DNA of 64,000 bases, taken from assembly GCA_023228085.1 (NCBI GenBank), contig JALOBW010000001.1:186001-250000 (forward strand), written 5' to 3'. The notes below the pieces were generated by a model, which searched no databases, was not told the origin of the DNA, and worked only from the letters and a program-made list of their open reading frames with translations. Below are positions 27,830-36,243 of the stretch, piece by piece; positions within the stretch are counted from its first letter, which is position 1; each line of letters opens with the position of its first letter. The position numbers and the translations under genes are program-made. This DNA comes from a bacterium (GTDB lineage: Bacteria > Patescibacteriota > Minisyncoccia > Minisyncoccales > Minisyncoccaceae).

Positions 27830-27847
27830 CTAAAGGCTATTTTTTTC
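27822..27847 (+). terminator. Intrinsic terminator
   Basis: AAAAATAGC pairs with GCTATTTTT around TAAAG, with further T. It overlaps the stop codon of the 21-residue gene. Confidence 0.85.
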
Positions 27848-27872
27848 TTCATTTCTATGGTAAGAATGTCTT

Positions 27873-28439
27873 ATGAAAATAGAATCAGCAAAATTTTTTA
27901 GAGGGGTTAAAGGATCGGATAAGGCTTTGGAAGATGGAATTCCACAGTTTGCTTTTATTGGTCGTTCTAATGCGGGCAAATCTAGTGTAATTAATTGTTT
28001 AACCAAAAATAAGGGACTTGCTAGAACCAGTTCTTTTCCTGGCTTTACCCGCCAAATAAATTTATTTCTAATAAATGATTCATTATATTTTGTTGATTTG
28101 CCTGGATATGGGTATGCAAAAATTTCTGCTTCAGAAAGACAGAAAATACAAGAAATGGTAAAGTGGTATTTTTTCCGATCGGGAATAGTCCAGAGAAAGA
28201 TATTCCTTATAATTGATGCTGATGTCGGATTAACAAAAGATGATTTATCTGTTTTACGAACTTTTGAAGAAGTAGAAAAAAATGTGGTGATAATTGCAAA
28301 TAAGATTGATAAAATAAGAAAAAGTGATTATGAAGAAAAAATAGCAACAATAAACGAATTATCATGGCCACATAAGGTAATATTATTTTCGGCTAAAGAT
28401 AAAATTGGTATAGAGGATTTTTTAAACGAACTAAATTAA
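27873..28439 (+). CDS. engB: Ribosome-biogenesis GTPase EngB (YsxC/YihA)
   Basis: Needed for 50S subunit assembly. The TRAFAC GTPase motifs are in order: GRSNAGKSS (G1), T in FPGFTRQ (G2), DLPGYGY (G3), NKID (G4) and FSAKDKIG (G5). At 188 residues it is a typical EngB. It converges with the MscS gene and shares its terminator. Confidence 0.96.
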   Translation: MKIESAKFFRGVKGSDKALEDGIPQFAFIGRSNAGKSSVINCLTKNKGLARTSSFPGFTRQINLFLINDSLYFVDLPGYGYAKISASERQKIQEMVKWYFFRSGIVQRKIFLIIDADVGLTKDDLSVLRTFEEVEKNVVIIANKIDKIRKSDYEEKIATINELSWPHKVILFSAKDKIGIEDFLNELN

Positions 28440-28467
28440 AAACGACCAAAGTGATCGTTTTATTTTT
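28439..28467. terminator. Shared terminator of convergent genes
   Basis: AAAACGA pairs with TCGTTTT around a CCAAAGTGA loop with one internal mismatch; T-runs flank on both strands, between engB and the MscS gene. Confidence 0.75.
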
Positions 28468-29473
28468 TTAAATAAAGAGTTCTTGTGGGGAATGGTATTT
28501 CTATATTTTCTTTATTGAGGGTATTGTAAAGTTTTTCAATAATTTCAGCTTTTTTGTCAATTGCTACTGTGTGATTTTCTGCCCAAAATCTTATTTGACA
28601 ATTAATTGATGAATCCCCCAGTTCATTAACAATTAAAGTTTCGGTTGGATCTTTTATTATTCCTTTCTCTTCGTTTAACATTTTTTCAACAATTTTTCTA
28701 AGTTTGTCTATGTCGGTACCATAAGCAACTCCAAAATCAATAATCATTCTTATGGTAGACACTGGCTTGCTGAAATTTTTGATTTTCATATCTGCTAGCT
28801 TTCCATTCGGAATAGTTATCAGTTCATTGTTAATCGTTTTAATTTTTGTACTACGAATTGATATATCCTCAATAACACCAATATCCCCACTGTCTAGCTC
28901 TATCTTTTCTTTTACTTTAAAGGTTCCGTCTAGTATTAGAGAGATTCCTCCGAATATGTTTTTTAATGAATCTTGGATTGCGAAACCAACGATTACTCCG
29001 GCAATTCCTAAACTAGCTAAGAAAGGGGAAACATCAATATTCCACTCTCTTAATATCCAGATAAGTCCACCAATAAATATCAAAACATTGGCAATACTTT
29101 TAAACATAGGAAGAATTGAGTGAGCGAGGTGAGATTTGTTCTTTTTGTCAATATGAAGAGTCCAGCCCTCAATAAACAAGCCTGCCGTAATCATTGTGAG
29201 GTAGGTGACTATTACTACTATAATACTATTGATAAGATTTGGTATCCATCCTGTTAATCCTAATTCGTTAATTGCAAATCTTATTCCGACAAATACAAGT
29301 AATTGAATTAATTTTGGTCTTATTTTTGGAATAATTATTTCTTCTAACTTGCTCTTACTTTGCTGTATCCATTTTTTAAAATATTTCTCAAATATAAAAG
29401 CACCGATATTCGCAATCAAAAAAAACGAAAGAATTATTATCAGAGCGCTTGTAATAGATTCTTGAGTTGGCAT
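28460..29473 (-). CDS. MscS-family mechanosensitive channel
   Basis: Opens under membrane tension to release solutes. Four N-terminal membrane helices are followed by the pore helix and the hinge LGIAGVIVGFAIQDSLKNIFGG, then the beta domain (KIELDSGDIGVIEDISIRSTKI) and the C-terminal cage. Length (337) is normal for a small MscS. It converges with engB. Paralogues of MscS often differ in gating; nothing here indicates specificity. Confidence 0.92.
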   Translation of the reverse strand: MPTQESITSALIIILSFFLIANIGAFIFEKYFKKWIQQSKSKLEEIIIPKIRPKLIQLLVFVGIRFAINELGLTGWIPNLINSIIVVIVTYLTMITAGLFIEGWTLHIDKKNKSHLAHSILPMFKSIANVLIFIGGLIWILREWNIDVSPFLASLGIAGVIVGFAIQDSLKNIFGGISLILDGTFKVKEKIELDSGDIGVIEDISIRSTKIKTINNELITIPNGKLADMKIKNFSKPVSTIRMIIDFGVAYGTDIDKLRKIVEKMLNEEKGIIKDPTETLIVNELGDSSINCQIRFWAENHTVAIDKKAEIIEKLYNTLNKENIEIPFPTRTLYLKK

Positions 29474-29522
29474 TTTTTTAATAAATTACTTATATCTGCA
29501 TCTTATCATATTTGATAATTTA

Positions 29523-29548
29523 AAAACACTCCTTTATCGGAGTGTTTT
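29523..29548 (-). terminator. Intrinsic terminator of the DUF5666-like gene
   Basis: AAAACACTCC pairs perfectly with GGAGTGTTTT. The T-run lies on the minus strand, so it ends the gene at 29565. Confidence 0.85.
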
Positions 29549-29564
29549 GTTTAATTATTCTGCG

Positions 29565-30260
29565 CTATTTTTGAGCCCTTGATGGTCCCTTGAATTTTGG
29601 CACTTTTGTTTCTACGTTAATCATTGTTGCGGTTATGTTTCCTGAATTGTCGGTTGTCCCACGAATCATTACTTTTTGTCCGTTCGCTAGATCGCTCAAA
29701 GAAATAGTAGTTTCTCTATCCTTTGTGTATTTTGTATCGCTGGAGACGTTAATCGTTTTATTAATCTCACTTTCATTTCCTCTCTCACGAGTGGTGATGG
29801 TAATGGTATTGCCGCTCACTGATGTTATTGTTCCGAATGCACCTCGTCCTTGTCCGTTCATGGGTCCCTTGAATTTTGGCACTTTTGTTTCTACGTTAAT
29901 CATTGTTGCGGTTATGTTTCCTGAATTGTCGGTTGTCCCACGAATCATTACTTTTTGTCCGTTCGCTAGATCGCTCAAAGAAATAGTAGTTTCTCTATCC
30001 TTTGTGTATTTTGTATCGCTGGAGACGGTAACTGTTTTGGTAACCTCACTTTCATTTCCTCTCTCACGAGTGGTGATGGTAATGGTATTGCCGCTCACTG
30101 ATGTTATTGTTCCGAATGCACCTCGTCCTTTTTCTTGGTGGAATTTAAATGAATTTCCATTATTTATGTTGTTATTATTCGTATTTGCAGCAAGGGTTGT
30201 AGTTGTAAGTATTAATGAAGATGCAATTATCCCCGTAGCAAGTAATAATCGTTTTTGCAT
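29565..30260 (-). CDS. Secreted DUF5666-like protein with tandem repeats
   Basis: A signal peptide (LLLATGIIASSLILTTTTLA) is followed by two copies of a 93-residue beta-rich unit resembling DUF5666: GAFGTITSVSGNTITITT, then KYTKDRETTISLSDLANGQ and VMIRGTTDNSGNITATM. The copies are almost identical at the DNA level, showing a recent internal duplication. It sits divergent from an ECF sigma gene and has the same candidate promoter motif, so it is probably part of that regulon. Secreted or surface location is likely; ligand unknown. Confidence 0.8.
   Translation of the reverse strand: MQKRLLLATGIIASSLILTTTTLAANTNNNNINNGNSFKFHQEKGRGAFGTITSVSGNTITITTRERGNESEVTKTVTVSSDTKYTKDRETTISLSDLANGQKVMIRGTTDNSGNITATMINVETKVPKFKGPMNGQGRGAFGTITSVSGNTITITTRERGNESEINKTINVSSDTKYTKDRETTISLSDLANGQKVMIRGTTDNSGNITATMINVETKVPKFKGPSRAQK
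29584..30131 (-). repeat. 279-base tandem duplication inside a gene
   Basis: Two units with a period of 279 bases (93 codons). Over about 265 compared bases they are identical except for six substitutions clustered in about 17 bases (29746-29762 versus 30025-30041). Confidence 0.9.
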
Positions 30261-30312
30261 GTTTTGTTTATTTATTTATTTTATTATCATAGCCAGTCTA
30301 GCTATATTGTGT

Positions 30313-30341
30313 ACTACGCTAATTGAATAATGAATGGTGCA
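30313..30341 (-). promoter_or_regulatory. Candidate ECF promoter, copy 1
   Basis: On the minus strand: TGCACC, 17 bases, CGTAGT. It precedes the DUF5666-like gene. Two further copies lie upstream of the sigma and anti-sigma genes. Confidence 0.7.
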
Positions 30342-30372
30342 ATGTTATCTTCTTAATTAAGAAAAAACAATT

Positions 30373-30401
30373 TGCACCAAATATTTGCTTATGAACGTAT
30401 T
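30373..30401 (+). promoter_or_regulatory. Candidate ECF promoter, copy 2 (autoregulation)
   Basis: TGCACC (30373-30378), 17 bases, CGTATT (30396-30401), just 12 bases before the sigma-gene ATG. The transcript would be near-leaderless. This also supports ATG 30414 rather than the TTG at 30372, which lies inside the promoter. Confidence 0.72.
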
Positions 30402-30413
30402 AATAACTACATT

Positions 30414-30983
30414 ATGGATAATGAGTCCGATGAAAAACTAGTTGAATATTTTAGAAGTGGCGAAAAGAAGGCTCTTGAAGTTTTAGTTTTTAGATACTTT
30501 AAAGTAATTTACAATTTTTGTAGTAGATACGTGGGCGATGTAAATGTCGCTGAGGATATAACACAAGAAACGTTTGTAAAAGTGTGGAAAAACTTAAATA
30601 GGTTTGACACACATAAAAAGTTTAAAACCTGGATTTTTCAGATTGCAAAAAATACGTGTATAGATTATTTAAGGAAGAAAAAATCAATACCATTTTCCAA
30701 TTTTGAAGACGAGGATGGCACAAATAATTTTGTTGATAATTTTGTTGATAATTCTCCTCTTCCAGATGAAATATTTATAAGGAAAGATCTTTCTGATTTT
30801 TTAGAGAAAAATATTAATGAACTCCCAGTAAATTATAAAATGGTAATACTAATGTACCATAAGAATGAATTTAACTTTAGAGAAATTTCAGAAATAATGG
30901 ATGAGTCTGTTGATACCATAAAAAGTAGATATAGGCGTGGAATGATCTCATTGAGAAAAAAATTAAATGGATACAAATATTAA
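30414..30983 (+). CDS. ECF sigma factor
   Basis: Group IV sigma-70 factor of 189 residues. Region 2 is clear (YNFCSRYVGDVNVAEDITQETF and KTWIFQIAKNTCIDYLRK), as is region 4 (NEFNFREISEIMDESVDTIKSRYRRG). No region 3. It is the master of a local regulon by inference: the same promoter motif stands before it, before its probable anti-sigma operon and before the divergent DUF5666-like gene. The linker between the domains contains a small VDNFVDN repeat. Confidence 0.92.
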   Translation: MDNESDEKLVEYFRSGEKKALEVLVFRYFKVIYNFCSRYVGDVNVAEDITQETFVKVWKNLNRFDTHKKFKTWIFQIAKNTCIDYLRKKKSIPFSNFEDEDGTNNFVDNFVDNSPLPDEIFIRKDLSDFLEKNINELPVNYKMVILMYHKNEFNFREISEIMDESVDTIKSRYRRGMISLRKKLNGYKY

Positions 30984-30985
30984 CC

Positions 30986-31013
30986 TGCACCAAAAAAGCA
31001 TTTAAAACGTAGT
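30986..31013 (+). promoter_or_regulatory. Candidate ECF promoter, copy 3
   Basis: TGCACC (30986-30991), 16 bases, CGTAGT (31008-31013), directly after the sigma stop codon and 14 bases before the next ATG. It gives the downstream export operon its own sigma-dependent start. Confidence 0.72.
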
Positions 31014-31027
31014 ATTTAATAAAAGAT

Positions 31028-31456
31028 ATGGAAAACGAATATAAAAAACTATTTAATAGTTTAGTAGACAAAAATCCTTCCGATAAATTATTTGAAAAGA
31101 TAATTTTAAGAATAGGAAAAGAAGAAAAGATGCAAAAAGTTAAAAGGAGAATAGCAGTATTTTCATTGTTTTTAGTCATATCATTTTTTGGGTTTATTTA
31201 TTCTTTTGTAATGGTTCAAAATGCTCTAATAAGCTCAGGATTTGCGCAGTTTTTTTCACTAATATTTTCGGATTATAATATTATTACAGCATATTGGCAG
31301 AATTTTGTTTTTACCCTTCTAGAATCATTACCAGTATTTGCTTTGGTAGTTTCTTTATCAATGTTTTCTATAGTTCTTGGTTTATTTGCTTTTTTAGTAA
31401 AGGATATAAAATTTATAAGTTCAAATAATTTAATTGATAAAAAACATGGATTTTAA
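31028..31456 (+). CDS. Probable anti-sigma factor
   Basis: 142 residues: a short helical N-terminus with charged residues (MENEYKKLFNSLVDKNPSDKL in two pieces) and two or three membrane helices (about 42-62, 90-125). This is the layout of a membrane anti-sigma factor and it directly follows an ECF sigma gene. No ASD or zinc motif is recognised, so the identification rests mainly on position. Confidence 0.5.
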   Translation: MENEYKKLFNSLVDKNPSDKLFEKIILRIGKEEKMQKVKRRIAVFSLFLVISFFGFIYSFVMVQNALISSGFAQFFSLIFSDYNIITAYWQNFVFTLLESLPVFALVVSLSMFSIVLGLFAFLVKDIKFISSNNLIDKKHGF

Positions 31457-31922
31457 AAAAAATGGAACATCAAAAATAATAATAGTATTCCTAATTTTAG
31501 GGGAGATAATTCTTCTATTGTTAACTTTTGAAACAGGTGTAATAGTTGGCTTTAAGAAGGCAGATTTTTCTTGTGATATGGATAAGAATTATGGAAGAAA
31601 TTTTGCCGGTATGGATTTTCGTTTTCCCGATAAAACAAGATTTGATGGAGCTCATGGAATATTGGGTCAGATTATTAAAATAGACGAAAACACAATAGTA
31701 ATGAAAGATATAGATTTAAGCGAAAGAATAATCTCTGTTGCTGGAAATGTTAGTATTAAAAAATTTAAAGATGATATCAAATTATCTGATCTAAAAGTAG
31801 ACGATAAAATAGTTGTAATTGGAAGCCCTAACAGCAATGGTGAAATAGAAGCCAAACTCATAAGATGGGTTCCTGCTCCAATGGATAATAGAAATCCTCC
31901 AACTGAGAATAATAATAATTAA
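31446..31922 (+). CDS. DUF5666-like membrane-anchored protein
   Basis: ATG 31446 overlaps the previous stop by 11 bases. One N-terminal membrane helix (about 11-31), then a beta-rich domain matching the repeat unit of the 29565 gene (GQIIKIDENTIVMKD, KLSDLKVDDKIVVIG, GEIEAKLIRWV). Third-party binding is the likely role; no catalysis seen. One of three DUF5666-like proteins in this cluster. Confidence 0.7.
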   Translation: MDFKKNGTSKIIIVFLILGEIILLLLTFETGVIVGFKKADFSCDMDKNYGRNFAGMDFRFPDKTRFDGAHGILGQIIKIDENTIVMKDIDLSERIISVAGNVSIKKFKDDIKLSDLKVDDKIVVIGSPNSNGEIEAKLIRWVPAPMDNRNPPTENNNN

Positions 31923-31932
31923 CATATAGAAA

Positions 31933-33774
31933 ATGGAAAAAGACAATCTATTTAAAAGATCAGTTTTAGTGTTAAAAAATATTATTTTAAAGAAAAAAAT
32001 AATAATCATTATTAGCTTGATAGTTGCCTTAGTTGTTGGTTATTTTTTTTGGAACAAAGGAAATACAGAAACTGTCACAAGTTATGTGATTAATACAGTC
32101 ACAAGAGAAACATTAATCAATTCAATTTCTGGCACGGGGCAAGTTTCAACATTTTCAGAATCAGAAATAAAGCCAAAAGCTTCTGGTGAATTACTCACTT
32201 TAAAAGTTAAAAATGGGCAGGATGTTAAAGTTGGAGATATTTTAGCTGTTATAGATTCTACAGAGGCTCAAAAAACTGTACGAAATGCACAAACAAGTTT
32301 GGATAATGCAAAATTGTCTTTAGAAAAACTACAAAGAGGAGATAGAGAAGAAGAATTAGAAATATCACAGATGGATATAGAAAACTACAAAAGAACTATA
32401 ACTGAATCTGAAAATGATTTAGTTAAGGCGAAGGAGAATGCCGAAACTGCGCTCAGTGAAGATTATGACGGTGCATTAACTGATCTTTCTCAGGCAATGA
32501 ATAAAGCTACTAGTACATTAATAACTATAACTGATATTCAATATTCCCATTTTAATAATAACGATCAAGATGGTTCTAATATTTCTTCTACTAAAAGCAC
32601 AGCTGTAAAATTATTGTTTGGGATTGAAGATGGCGGGCGCGCAACCATAGATTATTTTAGTAAAGCAAATGCGGGACTTAAAAAATCTATAGCCGATATT
32701 CAGTATTCAAAAAATAGAACAGATATAGACCTGCTTCTTGTTCAGACTAAAGATGCTCTTCAAAAAGTAAAGAATACTCTAGAAGCAATTCCAACAGGAA
32801 GTTCTTTAACTAGTAGTGAAAGAAATAGTGTTATTTCAGAAAAAACAAATATTGATAATTTGATTTCCACCATTAATTCAAGACAACAAGCAATTTCCTC
32901 TCAGATAAGTACTAATAAAGAGAATATAGAAAGTGCTGAAAATAAAATTATTGATGCAAAAAATACCTTAGAGAAAGCGGAAAAACAATTAGCTTTGAAT
33001 AACAATCCAGATCCTTTAGATATAAGAAGCTATGAGATGTCTATTACCGAAAAAGAAAACGCTTTATATGATGCTAAGGTTGAATTATCTAATTATACAG
33101 TTAGGGCTCCTTTTTCAGGAATTATAAGTACTGTTAATATAGAAAAAGGAGATAATGTTTCTTCGGGAACATCTATTGCAACCATTATATCCAAAGAACT
33201 AACTGCCGAAATTACTTTAAATGAAATTGATATTGCGAAGGTTTCACTCGGACAAAAAGCTACTTTAACTTTTGATGCTATAAGCGATATGACTGTCACT
33301 GGAACAGTTTCAGATGTTGATGCTGTCGGTTCGGTAAGTCAGGGAGTAGTGAGTTATGGTGTAAAAATAGTTTTTGACACAGAAGCAGAAGGGGTAAAGC
33401 CTGGAATGAGCGTATCAGCTTCTATAATAACTCAAACAAGCCAAGATGCTTTGGTTGTTCCAAGTACTTCAATAAAAACACTAGGTGGAAAGAGCTATGT
33501 GGAGATTCCTAATGAAACGATAGCGGATAGCGATTTGGGATCAACGAAAGGTATTACACTAAAAAATAAGACGAAAATGATTGAAATAACCACTGGTCTA
33601 TCAAATGATACTTCTACCGAAGTACTAACTGGTCTCAATGAAAATGATTTAATAGTAATAAATACTATTTCCAATACAAAAACAACAAAGACTACTACCA
33701 ACGGGCAGAGCTTATTTCAAATGGGAGGAAGTAATCGGGGTACTGGAGGTAGCGGAATGCCTAATACAAGATAA
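31933..33774 (+). CDS. MacA/HlyD-type membrane fusion protein
   Basis: Periplasmic adaptor-like subunit of an ABC exporter. A membrane helix (about 22-40) precedes a lipoyl/barrel half (GQVSTFSESEIKPKASGELL), a long coiled-coil hairpin (about residues 115-370, richer in Asn and Gln), the second lipoyl half (YTVRAPFSGIISTVNIEKGD) and a beta-barrel with EIDIAKVSLGQKATLTF. At 613 residues the coiled coil is longer than in MacA (about 370). A Gly/Thr-rich tail ends it. It is in an operon with the ATPase and permease. Monoderm or diderm status cannot be read from it. Confidence 0.85.
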   Translation: MEKDNLFKRSVLVLKNIILKKKIIIIISLIVALVVGYFFWNKGNTETVTSYVINTVTRETLINSISGTGQVSTFSESEIKPKASGELLTLKVKNGQDVKVGDILAVIDSTEAQKTVRNAQTSLDNAKLSLEKLQRGDREEELEISQMDIENYKRTITESENDLVKAKENAETALSEDYDGALTDLSQAMNKATSTLITITDIQYSHFNNNDQDGSNISSTKSTAVKLLFGIEDGGRATIDYFSKANAGLKKSIADIQYSKNRTDIDLLLVQTKDALQKVKNTLEAIPTGSSLTSSERNSVISEKTNIDNLISTINSRQQAISSQISTNKENIESAENKIIDAKNTLEKAEKQLALNNNPDPLDIRSYEMSITEKENALYDAKVELSNYTVRAPFSGIISTVNIEKGDNVSSGTSIATIISKELTAEITLNEIDIAKVSLGQKATLTFDAISDMTVTGTVSDVDAVGSVSQGVVSYGVKIVFDTEAEGVKPGMSVSASIITQTSQDALVVPSTSIKTLGGKSYVEIPNETIADSDLGSTKGITLKNKTKMIEITTGLSNDTSTEVLTGLNENDLIVINTISNTKTTKTTTNGQSLFQMGGSNRGTGGSGMPNTR

Positions 33775-33783
33775 TACTAAAAT

Positions 33784-34470
33784 ATGATTGAGTGCAATAA
33801 TATTACAAAAAGTTATTTCAATGAAAATGAAGAAACTCAAGTATTGAAAAAGTTAAACTTTTCAATTAGAGATGGGGAATTTGTTGCAATAACAGGACCA
33901 TCTGGATCTGGTAAGTCCACATTAATGCATATATTAGGAGCTCTTGATACGCCAACGAGTGGTGAGTATAAACTTGACGGAAGGAATATCGCTGATTTTA
34001 CTGATGATGAACTAGCAGACATAAGAAATAAAAAAATAGGATTTGTGTTTCAATCCTTTAATCTTTTGGCAAGAACAAGCGTTCTTAAAAATGTAATGCT
34101 TCCTCTTGTCTATGCCGAATTTCCTAGAAGTAAAAGAGAGCAGATTGCACGCGATGCGTTAGCGAGATCTGGGCTTAGTGAGGAACATTACAATAAAATG
34201 TCAAATCAACTTTCAGGAGGTCAAATGCAAAGAGTAGCGATTGCAAGAGCATTAGTTAATAATCCGTCATTAATACTTGCCGATGAGCCAACTGGAAACC
34301 TTGATACAAAAACAGGTGAAATCGTACTAAAAACATTTGAAGATTTGAATAGAAAACATCATCATACAATAATTCTAATTACTCATGAGATGGATGTTGC
34401 TGAACATGCAGATAGGCTAATACTTATAAGAGATGGTGTGATTATAAATGATTACAAAACAAAAAAGTAA
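33784..34470 (+). CDS. ABC transporter ATPase, MacB/LolD type
   Basis: Walker A GPSGSGKST, signature LSGGQMQRVAIARAL, Walker B LILADEPTGNLD and the H-loop LITHEM are intact. Inserts and length (228) match the LolD/MacB family of mechanotransmission exporters. It sits nine bases after the adaptor and three bases before the permease, so the three encode one complex. Confidence 0.94.
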   Translation: MIECNNITKSYFNENEETQVLKKLNFSIRDGEFVAITGPSGSGKSTLMHILGALDTPTSGEYKLDGRNIADFTDDELADIRNKKIGFVFQSFNLLARTSVLKNVMLPLVYAEFPRSKREQIARDALARSGLSEEHYNKMSNQLSGGQMQRVAIARALVNNPSLILADEPTGNLDTKTGEIVLKTFEDLNRKHHHTIILITHEMDVAEHADRLILIRDGVIINDYKTKK

Positions 34471-34473
34471 TTT

Positions 34474-35697
34474 ATGAAAATAGTAGATTTATTTGAAGAA
34501 ATATGGCTTGCACTTCTTTCTAATAAGGCTAGATCAGGACTTACTATTTTAGGTATTGTAATTGGTATAGGTTCGGTTATTGCTATGATATCAATAGGAC
34601 AAGGTTCACAGAAAAGTATTCAATCAAGCATACAATCTTTGGGTTCAAATTTAATACTCATAACTCCTGGCGCTCAAAGAGGGGTTGGGATGCAAGTTAG
34701 CCAAGGAAGAGGATCTTCTCAAACCTTAAAAAAAGACGATGCCGATGCAATATTGAGTGGAATTGCAGGCGTAAAGAGTGTTTCCCCAGAGGTTTCGGGT
34801 AGATATCAAGTGACTGCAAAAGGAACAAATACTAACACTTCGGTTAATGGTGTAGTGGCAGCATATTCTACGGTTAGAAATGTTAATGTGGAATTTGGGA
34901 GTTTTTTGACTGATCAGCAAGTTAAAAATATGTCTAAAGTTGCTGTAATAGGTCCATCTACTCGCGATGATTTATTTGGGGAAGGTGCTTCTTATTCAGA
35001 TGTAATAGGACAAACAATCCGTATTAAAAATATCAATTTTACTGTAATAGGAATTACTGAAGAAAAAGGTGGTACTGGATTTAACAACCAAGATGATGTG
35101 ATATATATTCCATTAACCGTTTCTCAGCAATACATGACTGGAGGTGATTATGTTTCTACTATTGCTGTTCAATCGGAGAACGATAAGGTAATGACTAGTG
35201 TGCAGGATGCGATTACACAATTATTACTGGTTAGGCACAATGTAGAAACAGCTGATTTTAGCATAATGAATCAAGCTGATATTGTTGCAACGGCATCATC
35301 TGTGACTAGTACGTTTACCGTTCTCTTAGGATCTGTTGCTGGTATATCCTTGGTTGTTGGTGGTATAGGGATAATGAATATGATGCTTACAACAGTGACA
35401 GAAAGAACCAGAGAGATTGGACTAAGAAAAGCAGTTGGAGCGAAAAGAAAAGATATTAATTTCCAGTTTTTAGGAGAAGCAATAATGCTAACTTTTATTG
35501 GCGGAATATTAGGAATAGTTTTAGGATGGATAGCATCTTTTATTGTGAGTCATTTTTTTAGTATAGCTACTGATGTTTCTATGTTTTCAATAATTTTATC
35601 TTTTGGGGTTTCTGGTGCAATAGGAATAATATTTGGTTATTATCCTGCAAGTAGAGCTAGCAAATTAAATCCAATAGAAGCATTACGATACGAATAA
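34474..35697 (+). CDS. MacB-type ABC permease
   Basis: FtsX/MacB fold: one helix near residue 22-45 (GLTILGIVIGIGSVIAMISIG), a large extracytoplasmic MacB_PCD domain of about 200 residues, and three C-terminal helices (about 280-305, 330-360, 370-395) with the ERTREIGLRKAVGAK coupling loop and PIEALRYE end. Standard length. Substrate unknown; families of this kind export peptides, lipoproteins or toxins. Confidence 0.93.
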   Translation: MKIVDLFEEIWLALLSNKARSGLTILGIVIGIGSVIAMISIGQGSQKSIQSSIQSLGSNLILITPGAQRGVGMQVSQGRGSSQTLKKDDADAILSGIAGVKSVSPEVSGRYQVTAKGTNTNTSVNGVVAAYSTVRNVNVEFGSFLTDQQVKNMSKVAVIGPSTRDDLFGEGASYSDVIGQTIRIKNINFTVIGITEEKGGTGFNNQDDVIYIPLTVSQQYMTGGDYVSTIAVQSENDKVMTSVQDAITQLLLVRHNVETADFSIMNQADIVATASSVTSTFTVLLGSVAGISLVVGGIGIMNMMLTTVTERTREIGLRKAVGAKRKDINFQFLGEAIMLTFIGGILGIVLGWIASFIVSHFFSIATDVSMFSIILSFGVSGAIGIIFGYYPASRASKLNPIEALRYE

Positions 35698-35719
35698 CAA
35701 GAATAATTATAAATATAAA

Positions 35720-36166
35720 ATGAAAAAAATAAAAAAAGAATATATAGTTTTTTTAATAATATTAGTCATAGTAACTCCTTGTTCGTTTTATGGGGGAATG
35801 AAATATCAAGAAGTTATTACAAATTCAAAGATGAGTCAAATGAGAGGACAAATTGGACAAACGCAAAATTGGCAAAAACAAGGGACTCAAGCACAAGGAA
35901 ATACGGATACAAATAGGCGCGGAGGTGGACTTATCGGGGGAGAAGTTTTAAGTATCAATGATAAAAATATAGTCCTTAAAGACAGAAGTGGTGGATCTAA
36001 GATAGTATTTTTTTCTGATTCAACGCAGTATTTAAAGTCTATTAGTGGTACCTTAGCTGATATATCCGTTGGAGCTAATATAACTGTCACGGGTAGTCAA
36101 AACTCGGATGGAAGCGTGACGGCAAAATCAATACAAATAGCTCCTCAAATACAGCCGTCAAAATAA
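35720..36166 (+). CDS. DUF5666-like membrane-anchored protein
   Basis: One membrane helix (about 9-26), a Gln/Gly-rich linker, then a beta domain matching the other two DUF5666-like proteins of the locus (GEVLSINDKNIVLKD, GTLADISVGANITVTG, SDGSVTAKSIQI). It closes the exporter operon. A substrate-binding partner of the exporter is a reasonable guess. Confidence 0.7.
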   Translation: MKKIKKEYIVFLIILVIVTPCSFYGGMKYQEVITNSKMSQMRGQIGQTQNWQKQGTQAQGNTDTNRRGGGLIGGEVLSINDKNIVLKDRSGGSKIVFFSDSTQYLKSISGTLADISVGANITVTGSQNSDGSVTAKSIQIAPQIQPSK

Positions 36167-36182
36167 TTTCTAGATAGTTTTT

Positions 36183-36207
36183 AAAAAGGCAATTTGCCTT
36201 TTTTATT
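36183..36207 (+). terminator. Intrinsic terminator of the export operon
   Basis: AAAAAGGCA pairs with TGCCTTTTT around ATT, with more T. Confidence 0.88.
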
Positions 36208-36219
36208 TTTGAAAATATC

Positions 36220-36228
36220 TGTTATAAT
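36220..36228 (+). promoter_or_regulatory. Extended -10 promoter
   Basis: TGT followed by TATAAT (36223-36228), 15 bases before the amidohydrolase start. The leader would be only a few bases. Confidence 0.6.
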
Positions 36229-36243
36229 TTTATTAAAAAACTT

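Noticed and set aside
29590..30330. Long plus-strand frame antisense to the DUF5666-like gene
   Set aside because: It is a shadow of the repeat gene: the minus strand has a signal peptide, recognised repeats, promoter and terminator.
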